Origin: Takakia lepidozioides
Lineage: Eukaryota; Streptophyta; Takakiopsida; Takakiales; Takakiaceae
Assembly (NCBI GenBank): GCA_030704615.1
Contig: CM060731.1
Location: forward strand, 69,978,756 to 70,042,755
Length of the DNA: 64,000 nt
Direction of reading: 5' to 3'
Shown: positions 24,006 through 35,982 of the stretch, piece after piece
Layout: each line of letters starts with the position of its first letter
How positions within the stretch are numbered: position 1 is the stretch's first letter
Notes under the pieces: model-generated
The model's input: the letters and a program-made list of their open reading frames with translations, nothing else
Told to the model about the DNA's origin: nothing
Database searches by the model: none
Position numbers and translations under genes: made by a program

Positions 24006-27000
24006 TCATGAAGCTGGGGTAGACAAAATTGATTGCAGAAAGACCTGTTGTTGCGGTTGCAGTGAGGACCAGGTGGACGCCAGGGCATCTGGTGTAAGTG
24101 TTTGTTGCAGATGTCTTAAGAGATTCACCATCCGTGCAGCTGTCTGCTCTGTAGCCAACTCCGTGCCCGCACTGAGCACCTACAGATAATTGCAACTGAG
24201 AAGAATAAGCAATAAATTGTATAAAGATCAACAGGTCTTCTTCAACCCGGTAAAGCCCATTGATATGCCTGCCTTCCCCTCTCATATCGCCATAATTAGT
24301 TCTCACTCGCCTGTTTCTCTCCCTCTTTTTGCTCCCACCATCTCAGTATTGGTCTTGGCCACCAAACGCCCTCCACTAACCTCACTGAGTCTCTTTCACT
24401 TAGCTTTTTCTCATTGCTTAACAAAGGAGCATAGGTTCTCTCATACAGTAGTAGCACTTGTTGATGAGGCTGAAAACAAGGTAAATAGTAGAGTAGATCC
24501 ACTACCTCAGCAAAGACAGAAATGATCTTTGGTAGATACTGATGGTTTGGCCCAAGAAGTTGCGCATCCGACCTGCCATGGATCCACATCTGCCTTATTA
24601 ACCTGTGCTTACCAAGGCTGCCCCATGGCAGCCCCAAAATGAACCAGGACAAAAGTCAACTCAAACCCACAAGCTGTCCTACCTCATCCAAGGATGGGTG
24701 AACCAAAAAGTAACACTTTGATCAAGCTTCCCCACAAATAACTACATCCACATGGGCCTATGATGGAGATTCCGCTGCATGGTCAAGCTCCTGACAGAGG
24801 GCACCTCTCCTCTACACTTCTAGCTTTGACCAGTCGGTCGCATTGGATGCACCACATAGGTCCACACTAAATATTTCTCTCGTAAACCCAACAGGACTAT
24901 AGACTGACCTCTCAACCATGGAGCAAAGCTGCTCATGCACAATCTTGGCCTCCACCACATCACCCCTCACTGGAAGACAGCTTAGCCAAGCTGGCACTAC
25001 CTGCATACCCATTCAATGGAGCATCACTTTTATAGCTTCAAGCAATTCAAACATTTGGTTAAAGTTGCATGCACGTCAGTCCATGTCAAGTTCAAATAAT
25101 CTTCCAGATTACCTTCTCCTGCCTGCCTAGAACCCCCTGTGGTCACTGCTGGCACAGTACTCAGGAGGAATATGAGTAGCATGCGCGTAAGAGAACACTT
25201 GCTCGAAAGCAACCAAACCAGAGAAACAGTCAAACTGACCTGGGCACCATCAATGCTCTCTCGTTGATGCTCACATATCTTGCCAAGAGCTGACACTGCG
25301 TTATCAGTGGCCATGATATTCTCAGTTGAGCGGGCCAGGGGTGGAATAATCACTGCGTTCAGCCTTGCCAGTGCCTCTGCATACCAACTAACCAGCTAAG
25401 TCAACAGCCACAAAAGTAGATACATTGATAAAAATTCTGCAGTTATACTCTATATGTATTCTACAGCCAAAGGACATCTTTTTACCTCCAACAAGGGGCC
25501 TGAATTTAGTGCCACCAAACTCGGCACAAACTCCAACACCATACACTGATGCCTGCACAGCAGCCAAACCATATCAGTCAAATAAAATTCCCCAGAGGAA
25601 AATCAGGGTTACCAATATGAGACACATTCATCCTTTGTTCAGAACAATAATGTGCCTCAGTATTTAATTCAATCCTGAGATACAGGTAAACCAGTATAGA
25701 AATCAGTATATCCCGAAAATGGTTGTGTCACCAGGGAGTATCAGCAGGATCTAGATGTCTTGTTATAGATGTAGAAGGTTAGGATCCAGTTCTGTTGGTT
25801 GTTGTTTGAAGATCTGGATGAAGATCAACAAACTGCTTACACAAGCTATGCTACAGACTCAATGTCAGATGCTTACTTGCCGGACATCGGCACTGGGATC
25901 ATTGCAGGCTTCAAATAAGAAAGGCAAGAAAGTATCGTAGTACCTGCATCATGATTTCCAAGCCAACAATACTCAGACCCACTTAACATGCTGAAATCAT
26001 TAGTTCAACTGTGTCATTAGCCTTGCCTTTATAAGGAAGGATGTAACACAAGAGTACCCTAACTGCAGATGACAAAAAGGCCTCCCTGATACGGCAGCAT
26101 CCTAGAACTCATCATGTCTGAAATTGTGAACTTTTGGGCATGCAGATACAGCATTATCAAATCCAGCTTAACAAGATTGGAGCACAAGTCAAAGTCAGTG
26201 AAAAATGGAGACTTCAGCAGCAAGTACAGAAATAAATAGATAATTACTCCCTCAAGAACTGGTTGTGTTTCGAAATTTCCATTACTTGATTGCTGCATCT
26301 CGGCACTGCTCGGCCACATCATCAAAGATGCAGATTGCAACTCTCCTCTCCTCAGGAGTTCGACCTTTGTCCTGTACGAAAGATCCCAAAGTAAAGTATA
26401 ATCGGCATGTTTGAAGGTTATGAATAACAGCAAAATTGAATTATGTCAACACATCTTTTCTTGTCTCTTCAGAGACAAGAAGGCAATTTTGAAACAGGGA
26501 GCTTCTCAATCTTATCCACTGCCCCAAGTGTAAATGCTCTTCATACACTTAGGGCAACATGTGCATATATATACTGAAAAGAAACTGGCCAGTGTAGGTC
26601 ATCTAGACAGCCCATAAAAAGAACCTATAACCAGGAGACCAGAGTGAGTAGAACTACCAGCATCGGCGTAATATACGAAATTAATTCTTCAAAGAGAGGC
26701 AAAAATGCCACTTTAAATGTCTTTATTAGAGTTCCAAGGCACTCTCCAACCTGCAGCCATGTACAAGGACCAAATTGGCGATGAACTTTAATATCAGCAA
26801 GATATGACTAGTCAGATCATGAGCCACTGTCCTCCCAACCAGACTATGGGAGCTTGTGAGGTTTCCAAACTGCTCTAGCTGAACATGCTCACTAATGGTC
26901 CAGCAGGAAAGCCTTTTAAGTCAAATCACAATTACTGTCCCGAAAGGGAATTCCAAACATAGAAATTAGATTGGAAAAAAGGACCTTGGTGACCATAATC

Positions 27001-30000
27001 TATGCAGAACTTATACCAAACTAGGGCAATTATTGCTCATAATACTGTATTCGCATCTGGAAGTATAAATAATAGTTTCACGAACATTAGGTGTCAAATG
27101 TGTAAACGCATCCACACTGTCAACAGATACAACGCTAATGTTGAGATGACCTTTAGACAGACCAGTGAGGGGTACATAGGCCTCTAGCTACAACAATTTA
27201 TGGCTCACTTTAGTGGAATTCACACCCAGGTGAATTCCATTGAAGTCCTGCATCTTGTTATTATAAATAACAAAATTCACCTGATCAAACACTTCCTCTT
27301 CCTGCTCATTTTCCTCTTCAAGAAGCTCTCCTTCCTCTGCATCAAAGTCTTCAGTTTGGGATCGTTCAGCACGCTCCTTCTTACGTGTACTGCTGGCAGT
27401 GATCACCTGCTTGAACTCCTCTACCATGGACTTAATTTGGCCCGAGTCAAGTAATGGCCCTGCAATCTGCTCATTTCACAATACATGTAAGAGGTAAGTG
27501 GCGCCTCTTTTTGGTTGACCCTTGTTTGTGCAGATAATTGGGCTTGCCATGAAGTAGTTAAGATCTCATCAATTTGTCTACTCTAGGAGCAGCACTCGAC
27601 CTAGTTCCACTTGGCACAACATAGAGCCTATTAAACAATCACTCTCCGGAAGAGGTCCACTGAGGGAGGGAGCCATGTTCTATCAAAACTCTCTGGGAGT
27701 CCTAGGAGTTCGTATCTAGTCATAAGAATGCTTGGTGCAAACAACTCCCAAATAACTAGGTGTCATGACTGCTCACCCCACTATGAGAAACAGCACAGCC
27801 ATACGAGATAACCCACCATACAAAGTGGGCCAACCATCATGCAGCAGATGACCTAATGGGTCAAAGTACAGGGTTCAAGTCGCAAATGTGCGGACGTTCT
27901 CCCAACAACACACGTGGTTACCAGTTCCAATGTAGAGGAAAACAGGAAGCAATACAAGACTTGTCATCTAAAAGACCAGCCAAGTATTTCAAGACTGGCT
28001 TGAAGAGGAACTGCAATCACCCTCCCAAAGGAATGTACCTGGATACATTCATTCAAGGAGTCCAGCATACTTGCACAAATCTCCGTCTCTGGCTCCTGCA
28101 ATCATCGAAGCAGCAAATAGAACAAACTTACTAATTTGTAAGAACAAAAGGAGTGCTTACCTTCAGTCAAAATTGCTCTAGCTGTTCAGTCTATATCACG
28201 AGCAAAAAGTTCAACTCTCATGACCAAGACATCCAATTTCCAATCAAAGGATACTCGGGAAACTTCCCTCAATCCTTCAGCCTCATAATACTCACATCAA
28301 AGTAACATGTACCCCACAAAGGAACAAAAACAGACCTTACGCATGGCCTCAACAAGAGCAGGAACAATGTAGTCTGCCAGCTGTTTGACATAGGACTCAT
28401 CGCGCCCCTGTGCTTGTCCCTTCTCCAACGCCAGCTTACCTGATCGCAACAGCTCTGGCATTGCTGAAAATCCACAGAAACGTCTCTTTCTTAGAAATGC
28501 TATGGTGCAAACTGATTCAAACGGGAAAAAGACGATTGTCTGCCCAAGGATGGGACAAAAGAAACAAGATTGTCAACATTTCAGAGGGAAAATGAGTGAC
28601 ATACAAGAAAGCTAGGCAACCCCAATATCCATTAGAGAAATTTCTGAAGACAAAAGTTTGACACTCCAATAGTTATTTCGTTATACACCACCAACTCATG
28701 CAAATTAAACTGCACACTTATGAAATATCACTTCCTTTCTCTTCAGCTACTCCTGCACATTACCTCCAAGCTATTGACACTAGAGAAGAAAGATAAAAAT
28801 CTTAAGTCACAGGAACGCCAACACAACCCTGCTGCTCACCCAAAACCAGCCATGAGGCATCATATATAACATGATAACTGACCTGAGACAGCAGCCTTGC
28901 GCACTTCCTCATGAAAATAAAACTTCAGAAGGGGAACAAGAATAGGTGCAACCTGCAAGAAACCATGCATGGCCAAGTTGACTTACATAATAGGGGAACT
29001 TAAGTGGCAGATTTCTTTGAAGGGCCATATGAACTCCAATTTCCCACGAGATGTCTGACTACCAAATAGATATAACTGCCGGCTGAAGGTGGAACTTTGG
29101 AACTACCATGGGAAGGATCTATATCTTCAGGATGTGAATAGAGTGTCTGGGAGAATGAAACAAGTTACTTCTTGACCATTCCCCTGCTAACATTGGCTAT
29201 GGTATGGCTAAAAATCTTAGTCCCTGCAAGGTTCCAACCCTCAAAGCAACTTGTAGGGTTTCAACCCACCAACATATGAGATTCATCCCAAAATTGCCAT
29301 GGCACACTCGCAGCTAGAGACAACCCGGTGAAATAAGTGTTTGGTGTATGAATCGGTAGCTACTAAGAGAGATGGGGAAAAAATTCCATAATCACACCTG
29401 ATCGATCCAGGGGTAAAAGCCCTCCTTGAGCTCATCAGCATAGCAGCAAAGCATGTTGCAAGCAGTGGCCTTTTCTTCCAACACACTCGTTCTGATCCCA
29501 ATTTTCTTGTCCCCAATTGTGATTGTCTCCACACTATTGACAAGAGCAGAAAATATCATGTTGATTAAATAAGAAAGAAAAACAATAACCTTTGCATGTG
29601 GATAAATTGATACAAAGTACTCACAAGATTTGACACAAAACATACAAATTGTCAAAACAAATACACTGACCCGAATCTAAGATCAGGAAACAGTTTCTAT
29701 TAAGTGTAAGGATGCTCTAATAAGTGCTACTTGAAGCTGCTTACATCTCTCACACATACCTTTCATCATCTGACTCGTTGGCTTCATCCTCAGAATCGGC
29801 ATCAGTGATGGTGACGTCAGGTTTTAGCTGAGCAGAGCGTAGCAATGGTGGCATTACTACACTCATATACGGCAAAAACTCCTGCCCCAGGCACTTGCAC
29901 AACCTGGCCCACGCCTGACATACACATAGTCCAACATGAGAATGTACTACTAAACATGTCTCATATAAGTGCAGGCTGAAGAAAGAGACAAACACTATGA

Positions 30001-33000
30001 AACGCAACAGGTTCAGAAGCTGATACATGAGACCACGAGAAACCTGTAACAGTGAACATGTGAACAATAGAATGCGTTGTGAAAGAGGTTTAGGAACAGA
30101 GGCATCAGAATGAGGAATTAAGAACATTCAGGCCATAGTGTGACTGAAATATAAGATGCTGCCAGACCATGTGATGTCCAAATACTTTAGATGAAATTGA
30201 TGTTGAAAAGAAACGTTCTTCGTCACTCAGGCAGAAACAGCTCTCCATGAGGAACCACAAAAGTGGCAACATTGTGTGGAAGGTAAGGAGCGACATACAA
30301 ACCTGGAGCATATAGCTGATTGTAGGATCATCGTCCTCCATCTGAACGCCCTGGAGTGTCATGAGCACCTCCATCACCTACCAAGGAACCAAGTTAGATA
30401 TTGGAAAGGGAAAGCAACCACAACACAACTTGAAACCATGGTGATCAATTAGGCAATACGACGTAGCACCCTATATAAACACGCTGTCATCTCATGTTTG
30501 TTTTCAGTGGGTGATTGTTGGGGGTCTAAAATTATCCCCAGATAGATGCAATAATAGACCCTGTGGCTTCAAACACCACCACTCCCCATACCTGTTTGGC
30601 ATCATCTCTGAATTTGTCCTTGCCCACAGCCATTCCAACTAGGCTGATGCACTCCATGGACTTCGCCCGCAACATGCGGTTTGATTTGTCATTGGCATTA
30701 ATTAGGATAGCCTTCAGGTATGGCATGACAGTATCATAGTACTTTTGAAAATGAGCTTGAGCAGAGTCTGCGACGGAGGCTAGAGCAGTCAATGCCCCTT
30801 CTTGTACCATCCTCTTTCCATTCTGATGCACAGAACGGAAACAACCCACAATAACAGTTAGATCACAAAGAGTCCACAATTACTTGGGTACAACTTCAAA
30901 AAGGTCAGCTCTGGAAACAAACAAATGCAGGTCAGAATTTACCTGGAGGAGGACAAGTAGCTTGGTGATAACACCATCCAAATAAGGCGTCAAAATCTCC
31001 GGGGTACAACTCTCGCTGAAGTTCAGAACAGCTGCTGCCGCATGTGCCTGTAAAAGCAAAGTACATGGATTCGACCATCTTAGAACAACTAGTCGGTTTG
31101 GAAAACATCCTGATCCCTAAATCACAGAATAATGAGTAAGCCTTCCCACTCACCTGAACACGTGGATTTTGAAAGTCATCCATAGCCCCAACAAGGGCAG
31201 GAAGCACTTGCTGGTGGTACTCTTGCTGCAGGTCGGGGCCCAGGTCAGTTGATAGCTGGCCTATGGCATTAATGGCAGCCCATCGTACTCGAGGATGAGA
31301 ATCCCGAAATGAGTTCAAAATCATACTGACAACTGGGTCCAGATTCTTAGTCATCACCTGCAGGCCACCACCTTGCCTTTACTTGGATGCCTGGATGATC
31401 ACGAGAGTAAAAACAACTCCTATTTACAGTTCTAACTGTCTGAAGGCAGTGTTACAGTAAGTCCTGTTTAAGGTTCTCAAGGGGTCATGTTGACTCTGAC
31501 CAAGATGATGACTAGTTCTTCCACTGAACATGATTGCTTCCTCCATATGATCCTTGAAGTCCATAGCAGACTTAGTTAGCCATGCACTGCATATCAACGG
31601 CTGGCCAAGGGTGTCAGGAACATTTTCATCAACTAGATCCCACCTAAACATAGCTAGGGTTTAGTGACTGCTGATGGCAGAGGCCGTTGAGTCTGCGCCA
31701 CATGCAATCAATTGAGGAAAGAGTATCAGTACACATTACAGCAATAAAATTCCTTGGACCGTAAACCCAGACAATCCAGTCAAACACTGGGCAACTTGTC
31801 AGACAGCCACATAGGATTGTGCAGATCTGTACAGATCCTGCTTCACTACCTTGGCACAACCTTCAGCAATCTGTGCAAGGGTGATGAGAGCTGCATGCCG
31901 CTTTTTCCAGTCCTGATCATTAATGAAGGGAGGCAACAATTGAGAGGCCACTGGAAGCACTGTATTGCCCCCAAGAGAGATGGCTAGTCGATCCAAACAC
32001 TCTTGTCCTACTTCATAATTTGTACTTTCCCCAGCATCTTCATCCTCAGTATCAGCCGCATGCCAAGAAGCCGCATCGTCAATGTCTAGCAGCATCTTCA
32101 TCAGTGTGGCAAACAGCCGGCCGATGAAATGCGGTAGTTTGCGCATCATGCCAGGTGCTCGCTCCCGGGCTTCCGCAAGGGTGATCAGAAACTCAACTGC
32201 AAGGTGCCGGGTACCTTCTTCAAGCTCTTCTGCCTCTGCAATCTGAAGCATGTTGCCAACTACTTCGGACAATTGCCGGCGCAGGAAGCGGGGTTCAGTG
32301 CCTGCAACCTCAATGAACATCTCGAGTGCTTCCTGGGCAGTGGCTTCTTCATGATTGTTGAGTGCAAGTGAGAGAGTCTGCAACATGCCAGGCAACAGGT
32401 CTTGGAATTGCTCCCGATCTTGGACCATTTCTAATGTCTGGACAAAGTTGGTTGTAGCCCTGAGTGCAGCAATGCGCACGTCACTAGTGGTGTTGGAAGA
32501 CAGACACTGCTGAAAAACTGCATGGAGAGTAGGCAGGTGAGTGCGCAGTTGGGGTCCTATATACTGTGCGAGCTGTGCAAACATGAGGAGTGCGCTTTCT
32601 CTCAATCTCATCGAATCAGAGCTCACACACTGGAACATGAAGGGAAGCAACTCCGGCCACATTCCTTCTTCCAAGATGCCAGCTGCAAGCTCCGCCACAG
32701 TGTCGCAAAGCTTCTTTAGTATACTCTTGCCTTCTTCTCTCTGGACACATAACAGCAGCTGCCCTTTCACTGCAGTCTGAGTGGCTGGCCTCAACTGGGG
32801 CCACAAGGAGACATCGTCTTTTGTGATGAGTTTCCGAAGTAAAATGGCCACCATGGCGCGCACCTCCAGCTGCTGTGAAACCTGCCAAAGTGCAACGGGC
32901 TGAACTTTACAGCTGTTTCATAGCACCCGATACACCTTAACAAAACCTATCAACAAAAAGTGAGACGGAGACATCGAATTGATTCAGCTGAACATAATTA

Positions 33001-33408
33001 CTCTCGCACCCACTCATCTCCAGAGATACAGGGTTTGGATCATCTTTTCAGTGAAGGGGCGGGGTGTACAAATTTCACATATGATCTACCAATCACGCAA
33101 ATACAGAATATGGCAACTCTTCTGTAGGAAGATCAAAAGGTGCAAACTTGAAACTCCTACTATTTCTTTTCAAACTCTGCACACAGGATCTGTTCCCAAC
33201 AAACCTGCAGGGCATAAACCATCTTCAAGAGCAGCGCATCCGCATGATGGAGTTTGAAATAATTGAAAAGCTGCTCTGCCTGTCCTCGCTGCTCATTCCC
33301 CGGGCTCATCAGCTGCCCCACCAGAGCTTCCAGAGGCGCCACACTATCACCGGCCAGCACCAATGTTACCTGCGCGTCCATGGCCTGTCCCGTCCCTCCG
33401 ATCTCCAT
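24006..33408 (-). CDS. Importin-5/KPNB3-type importin beta (HEAT-repeat), 20 exons, 1121 aa
   Basis: A nuclear import receptor of the plant IMB3 / importin-5 group, made of HEAT repeats. Twenty exons join with consistent phases: 33408-33205, 32881-31850, 31357-31154, 31047-30943, 30822-30592, 30377-30303, 29914-29760, 29533-29398, 28952-28883, 28463-28336, 28095-28039, 27466-27281, 26750-26658, 26371-26286, 25943-25877, 25552-25486, 25376-25240, 25000-24909, 24572-24506, 24179-24006 (3366 bases). Diagnostic blocks are TEDEDAGESTNYEVGQECLD (about 345), HPRVRWAAINAIGQLSTDLG, VQEGALTALASVADS, the acidic SEDEANESDDER, EEKATACNMLCCYADELKEG, DFDAEEGELLEEENEQEEE and AKIVHEQLCSMVER. Length matches the family (~1100 aa) and no lesion is visible. 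The start at 33408 is the first in-frame ATG; AMDAQVTL 30 bases later is an alternative. Confidence 0.96.
27783..27960 (+). repeat. Possible SINE-like insertion in importin intron 11
   Basis: A box B-like GGGTTCAAGTCGC stands at about 27871-27883, about 20 bases after 'gacctaatgggtcaaag', which weakly resembles box A. The evidence is thin. Confidence 0.25.
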
Positions 33409-33626
33409 CGTATCCACTCCAAGTCCCTCAGGGCCTCAGAGCCACAACTGAGGAAACGGGAATTTCCCGAGGATGATCCACCATCAAATTCCCTTGTTCA
33501 ACCTTCACATTCTCAATCCCAGGCCCGCCATCACTGCAATTTCCTCCCCTTGATCCCCCGGAAGATGCGAACCAAAGAGAAGCGCGCCCCTAGATTGTGG
33601 GCTAAGAGGCCACACCAGCAATGAAG

Positions 33627-33635
33627 TTAGGGTTT
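33627..33635 (-). promoter_or_regulatory. Telo-box upstream of the importin gene
   Basis: On the minus strand this reads AAACCCTAA, about 220 bases before the importin ATG. This motif is known from plant promoters of growth and housekeeping genes, near the transcription start. Its role here is inferred. Confidence 0.5.
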
Positions 33636-33838
33636 GCTTTCTGTCATTTTCTCACTTTTCAAAAATAACCAGATTCACTTTTTTCTTTTTCTTTTTTTCT
33701 TTTTCTTTTCTTTTATTAACCAGATTCACTTACTTAGATTATGATTTTTCCACTTATGTGACTCTAAATTTATTTAATTTGATTAAAAGGGCCTCTGCTC
33801 CCTTTCTCTAAAAACAAAAAAAAAACAATTATGATATG

Positions 33839-34455
33839 TGGGTAGCCGGTTAGGCCTAATAGGGCCATTTCGCAGTTAGGCACTTTTTAGAAAAAACTTG
33901 AAATTAGGCATCTTGGATGTGTAATTTTTTTATTTTGTTTTTCAAATTAGACAACTAAAAATAAAGATCACAAAATGAAGAAACAAAAATATAAAAATAC
34001 AGCCGCTGCCATGGATGAAAATTGAAAACTGAGTCCATGGATGACGTTTTAAATGAAAACTCAGCCACTGCCATGGATGAAAATTGAAAACTGAGTCCAT
34101 GGATGACGTCTTAAATGAAAACTCAGACGCTGCCATGAATGAAATTTGAAAACTTAGTCCATGGATGACGTTTTAAATGAATATCATTTTAAATGGATAT
34201 TATTTTTAGATTTTGTTTCTATTTTACATTTCTTTTTTCTTTTTTCTTTTTTTGGAGAAGAGGGCTTAGCCTCAGAGCTTTATTCTAATTTAAATTGAAG
34301 TTTCTATACCACAGGCACTTTTAGAGAAATGTTTGAAAAATAGGCACTCTTTGAAGATAATTTTTTAAATTAGGCACTCTTGTCAAAAATAATTTAGTTT
34401 GATTACCTAGGCACTTTTTTTTTTCGAATTAATTTCTGCCTAACTGGCTATCCCA
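33839..34455. mobile_element. MITE-like element with terminal inverted repeats
   Basis: The left end TGGGTAGCCGGTTAGGC (33839-33855) is matched in inverse by the right end (34438-34455), which reads TGGGATAGCCAGTTAGGC on the minus strand: one indel and one mismatch. Subterminal 'taggcactttt' motifs occur in direct orientation near both ends. There is no coding capacity and I see no clear target duplication. Confidence 0.6.
34001..34186 (+). repeat. Three-copy 62-bp tandem repeat
   Basis: Units start at 34001, 34063 and 34125, each beginning 'cgctgccatggatgaaa' or a close variant and containing 'gtccatggatgacg'. They lie inside the MITE-like element. Confidence 0.9.
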
Positions 34456-35982
34456 CTATGGTAGATATAAACATATATTTCTGCTCATGGATTTTTGGTT
34501 TTAAGGAAAATGAACTTTTCTTTAGCTTTACTATTGATATTTACCGGGCCAAATCATGGCTCTTATGAAAAGAGATATGTTTTCACTCAGGTTACCTTCC
34601 AAGAAAAAAAAGAGGGAGGCCATTCTTCTGCCCTGCTCCTTTCCTACTCCCCTATCTTTCTCTGCAGATCAGCCACTTTTTTCTTACTTTCATCTAAAGC
34701 CCATTTTTCCCTTTTTCCTTGAGAAAAGGGGGGCCTCAGTGAAATTATGTTGATCATGAGAAGATATGGAAAAAGTACCCATTACAAAGAAAGTAGTGTA
34801 CAGAATGACCTTAGGAGCTTGTCACTATGTAAAACATTTCGTGGTTTCCTCTGTTTTATATTTTTGGCCTTGCCTTCCTAAGGCATGACTACGCAATGGG
34901 TTTTGATGCTTAGCACCGATACTTGCTATTAAGTTTCGAATTAAGACAGGTGTAATGTGAATATTTCATCCATATCTATAAATGAATGAAATCCCTGGAT
35001 GAATAGTTTTATGCATGCGTAAGTATTGCATTGCAGGCCGATATCTCTCCCCAATGAAGACAATGCCTTGGATTCCTCCTATCCTATTTGCTCTCATTGA
35101 AATTTCTGATCCTCGTGATGGAATACTTCTCTGAGGACAGTTGACTCCCCCCACGGATCTCATAGCAGGACAAGAAGAAGTGAAAAAAAAACAGAGAGAA
35201 AGAGAGAATGAAGGTACTGTTTTTGGGGCAATTTTTGTATTATATATATATACGTCACAAGCAGCGTTGTTTTTTTTGCGCGAAAATTTGCCATTTTTCG
35301 AGGAAGAAATTGGCGTCACGAAATCAACAAAGGAATAATGGGTTAAAATATGGCATTATTTCGTATTATTGCCCCACATAATGCCATTACGTAGCTGCAA
35401 TGAGGATGCCGCATGTACAACTATCGCATAGGGAAGGAGCCACATGCCATTAGGATTCGTCAGATCCAGATGATCTTCTCCCCCGATTTCTAGAAATCCT
35501 ACCACCCTGCCAGCGCGAGGAGCAAACCCATGGGTTCAAAATGTCCTGCTTTTGCAAAGGAATCGAGCTATGGAGGGAACTCTCGTTTAGTTTTTGCTTA
35601 TTCACCTATACTATCAGCTTCATGCACCTCCTTCTAAGCATACTTGCATTGCCTCTAGCTAAGTTAATCTAGGTTGTTAGTTACATCAACTTCAGTATTT
35701 AGGAAAGGCGGCCACAAAACTATTAGGGAGGATTGCTCAGTGGCCACTGGCGAGGCTGATTGCAATCGAGGAGAGGAGATTGGAATTTGGCATTGATAAG
35801 AAGGTGTTCTTAACACTTATGGCGGCTGCATTGATGAAAATGGGAGCTCCTAGCCCTTCCCCAATACTTTATATTCACGGTTTTTCGTGTTACTTACGGT
35901 GTAGCAAACCTGTCTTGTGGTGGTGTGCCTGGTTAGTGGTCTCTCGTTTGTATTTGCTCGACATCTTTCTGTGTTTGGTGTC
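34456..35982. other. Intergenic, no gene seen
   Basis: AT-rich sequence with polypyrimidine runs. Frames at 34495-34722, 34966-35319 and 35780-36202 show no domain; the last overlaps the hAT relic in another frame. Confidence 0.5.

Noticed and set aside
33148-33624. 158-residue plus-strand open frame
   Set aside because: It overlaps importin exon 1 and the 5' UTR in antisense and shows no domain.
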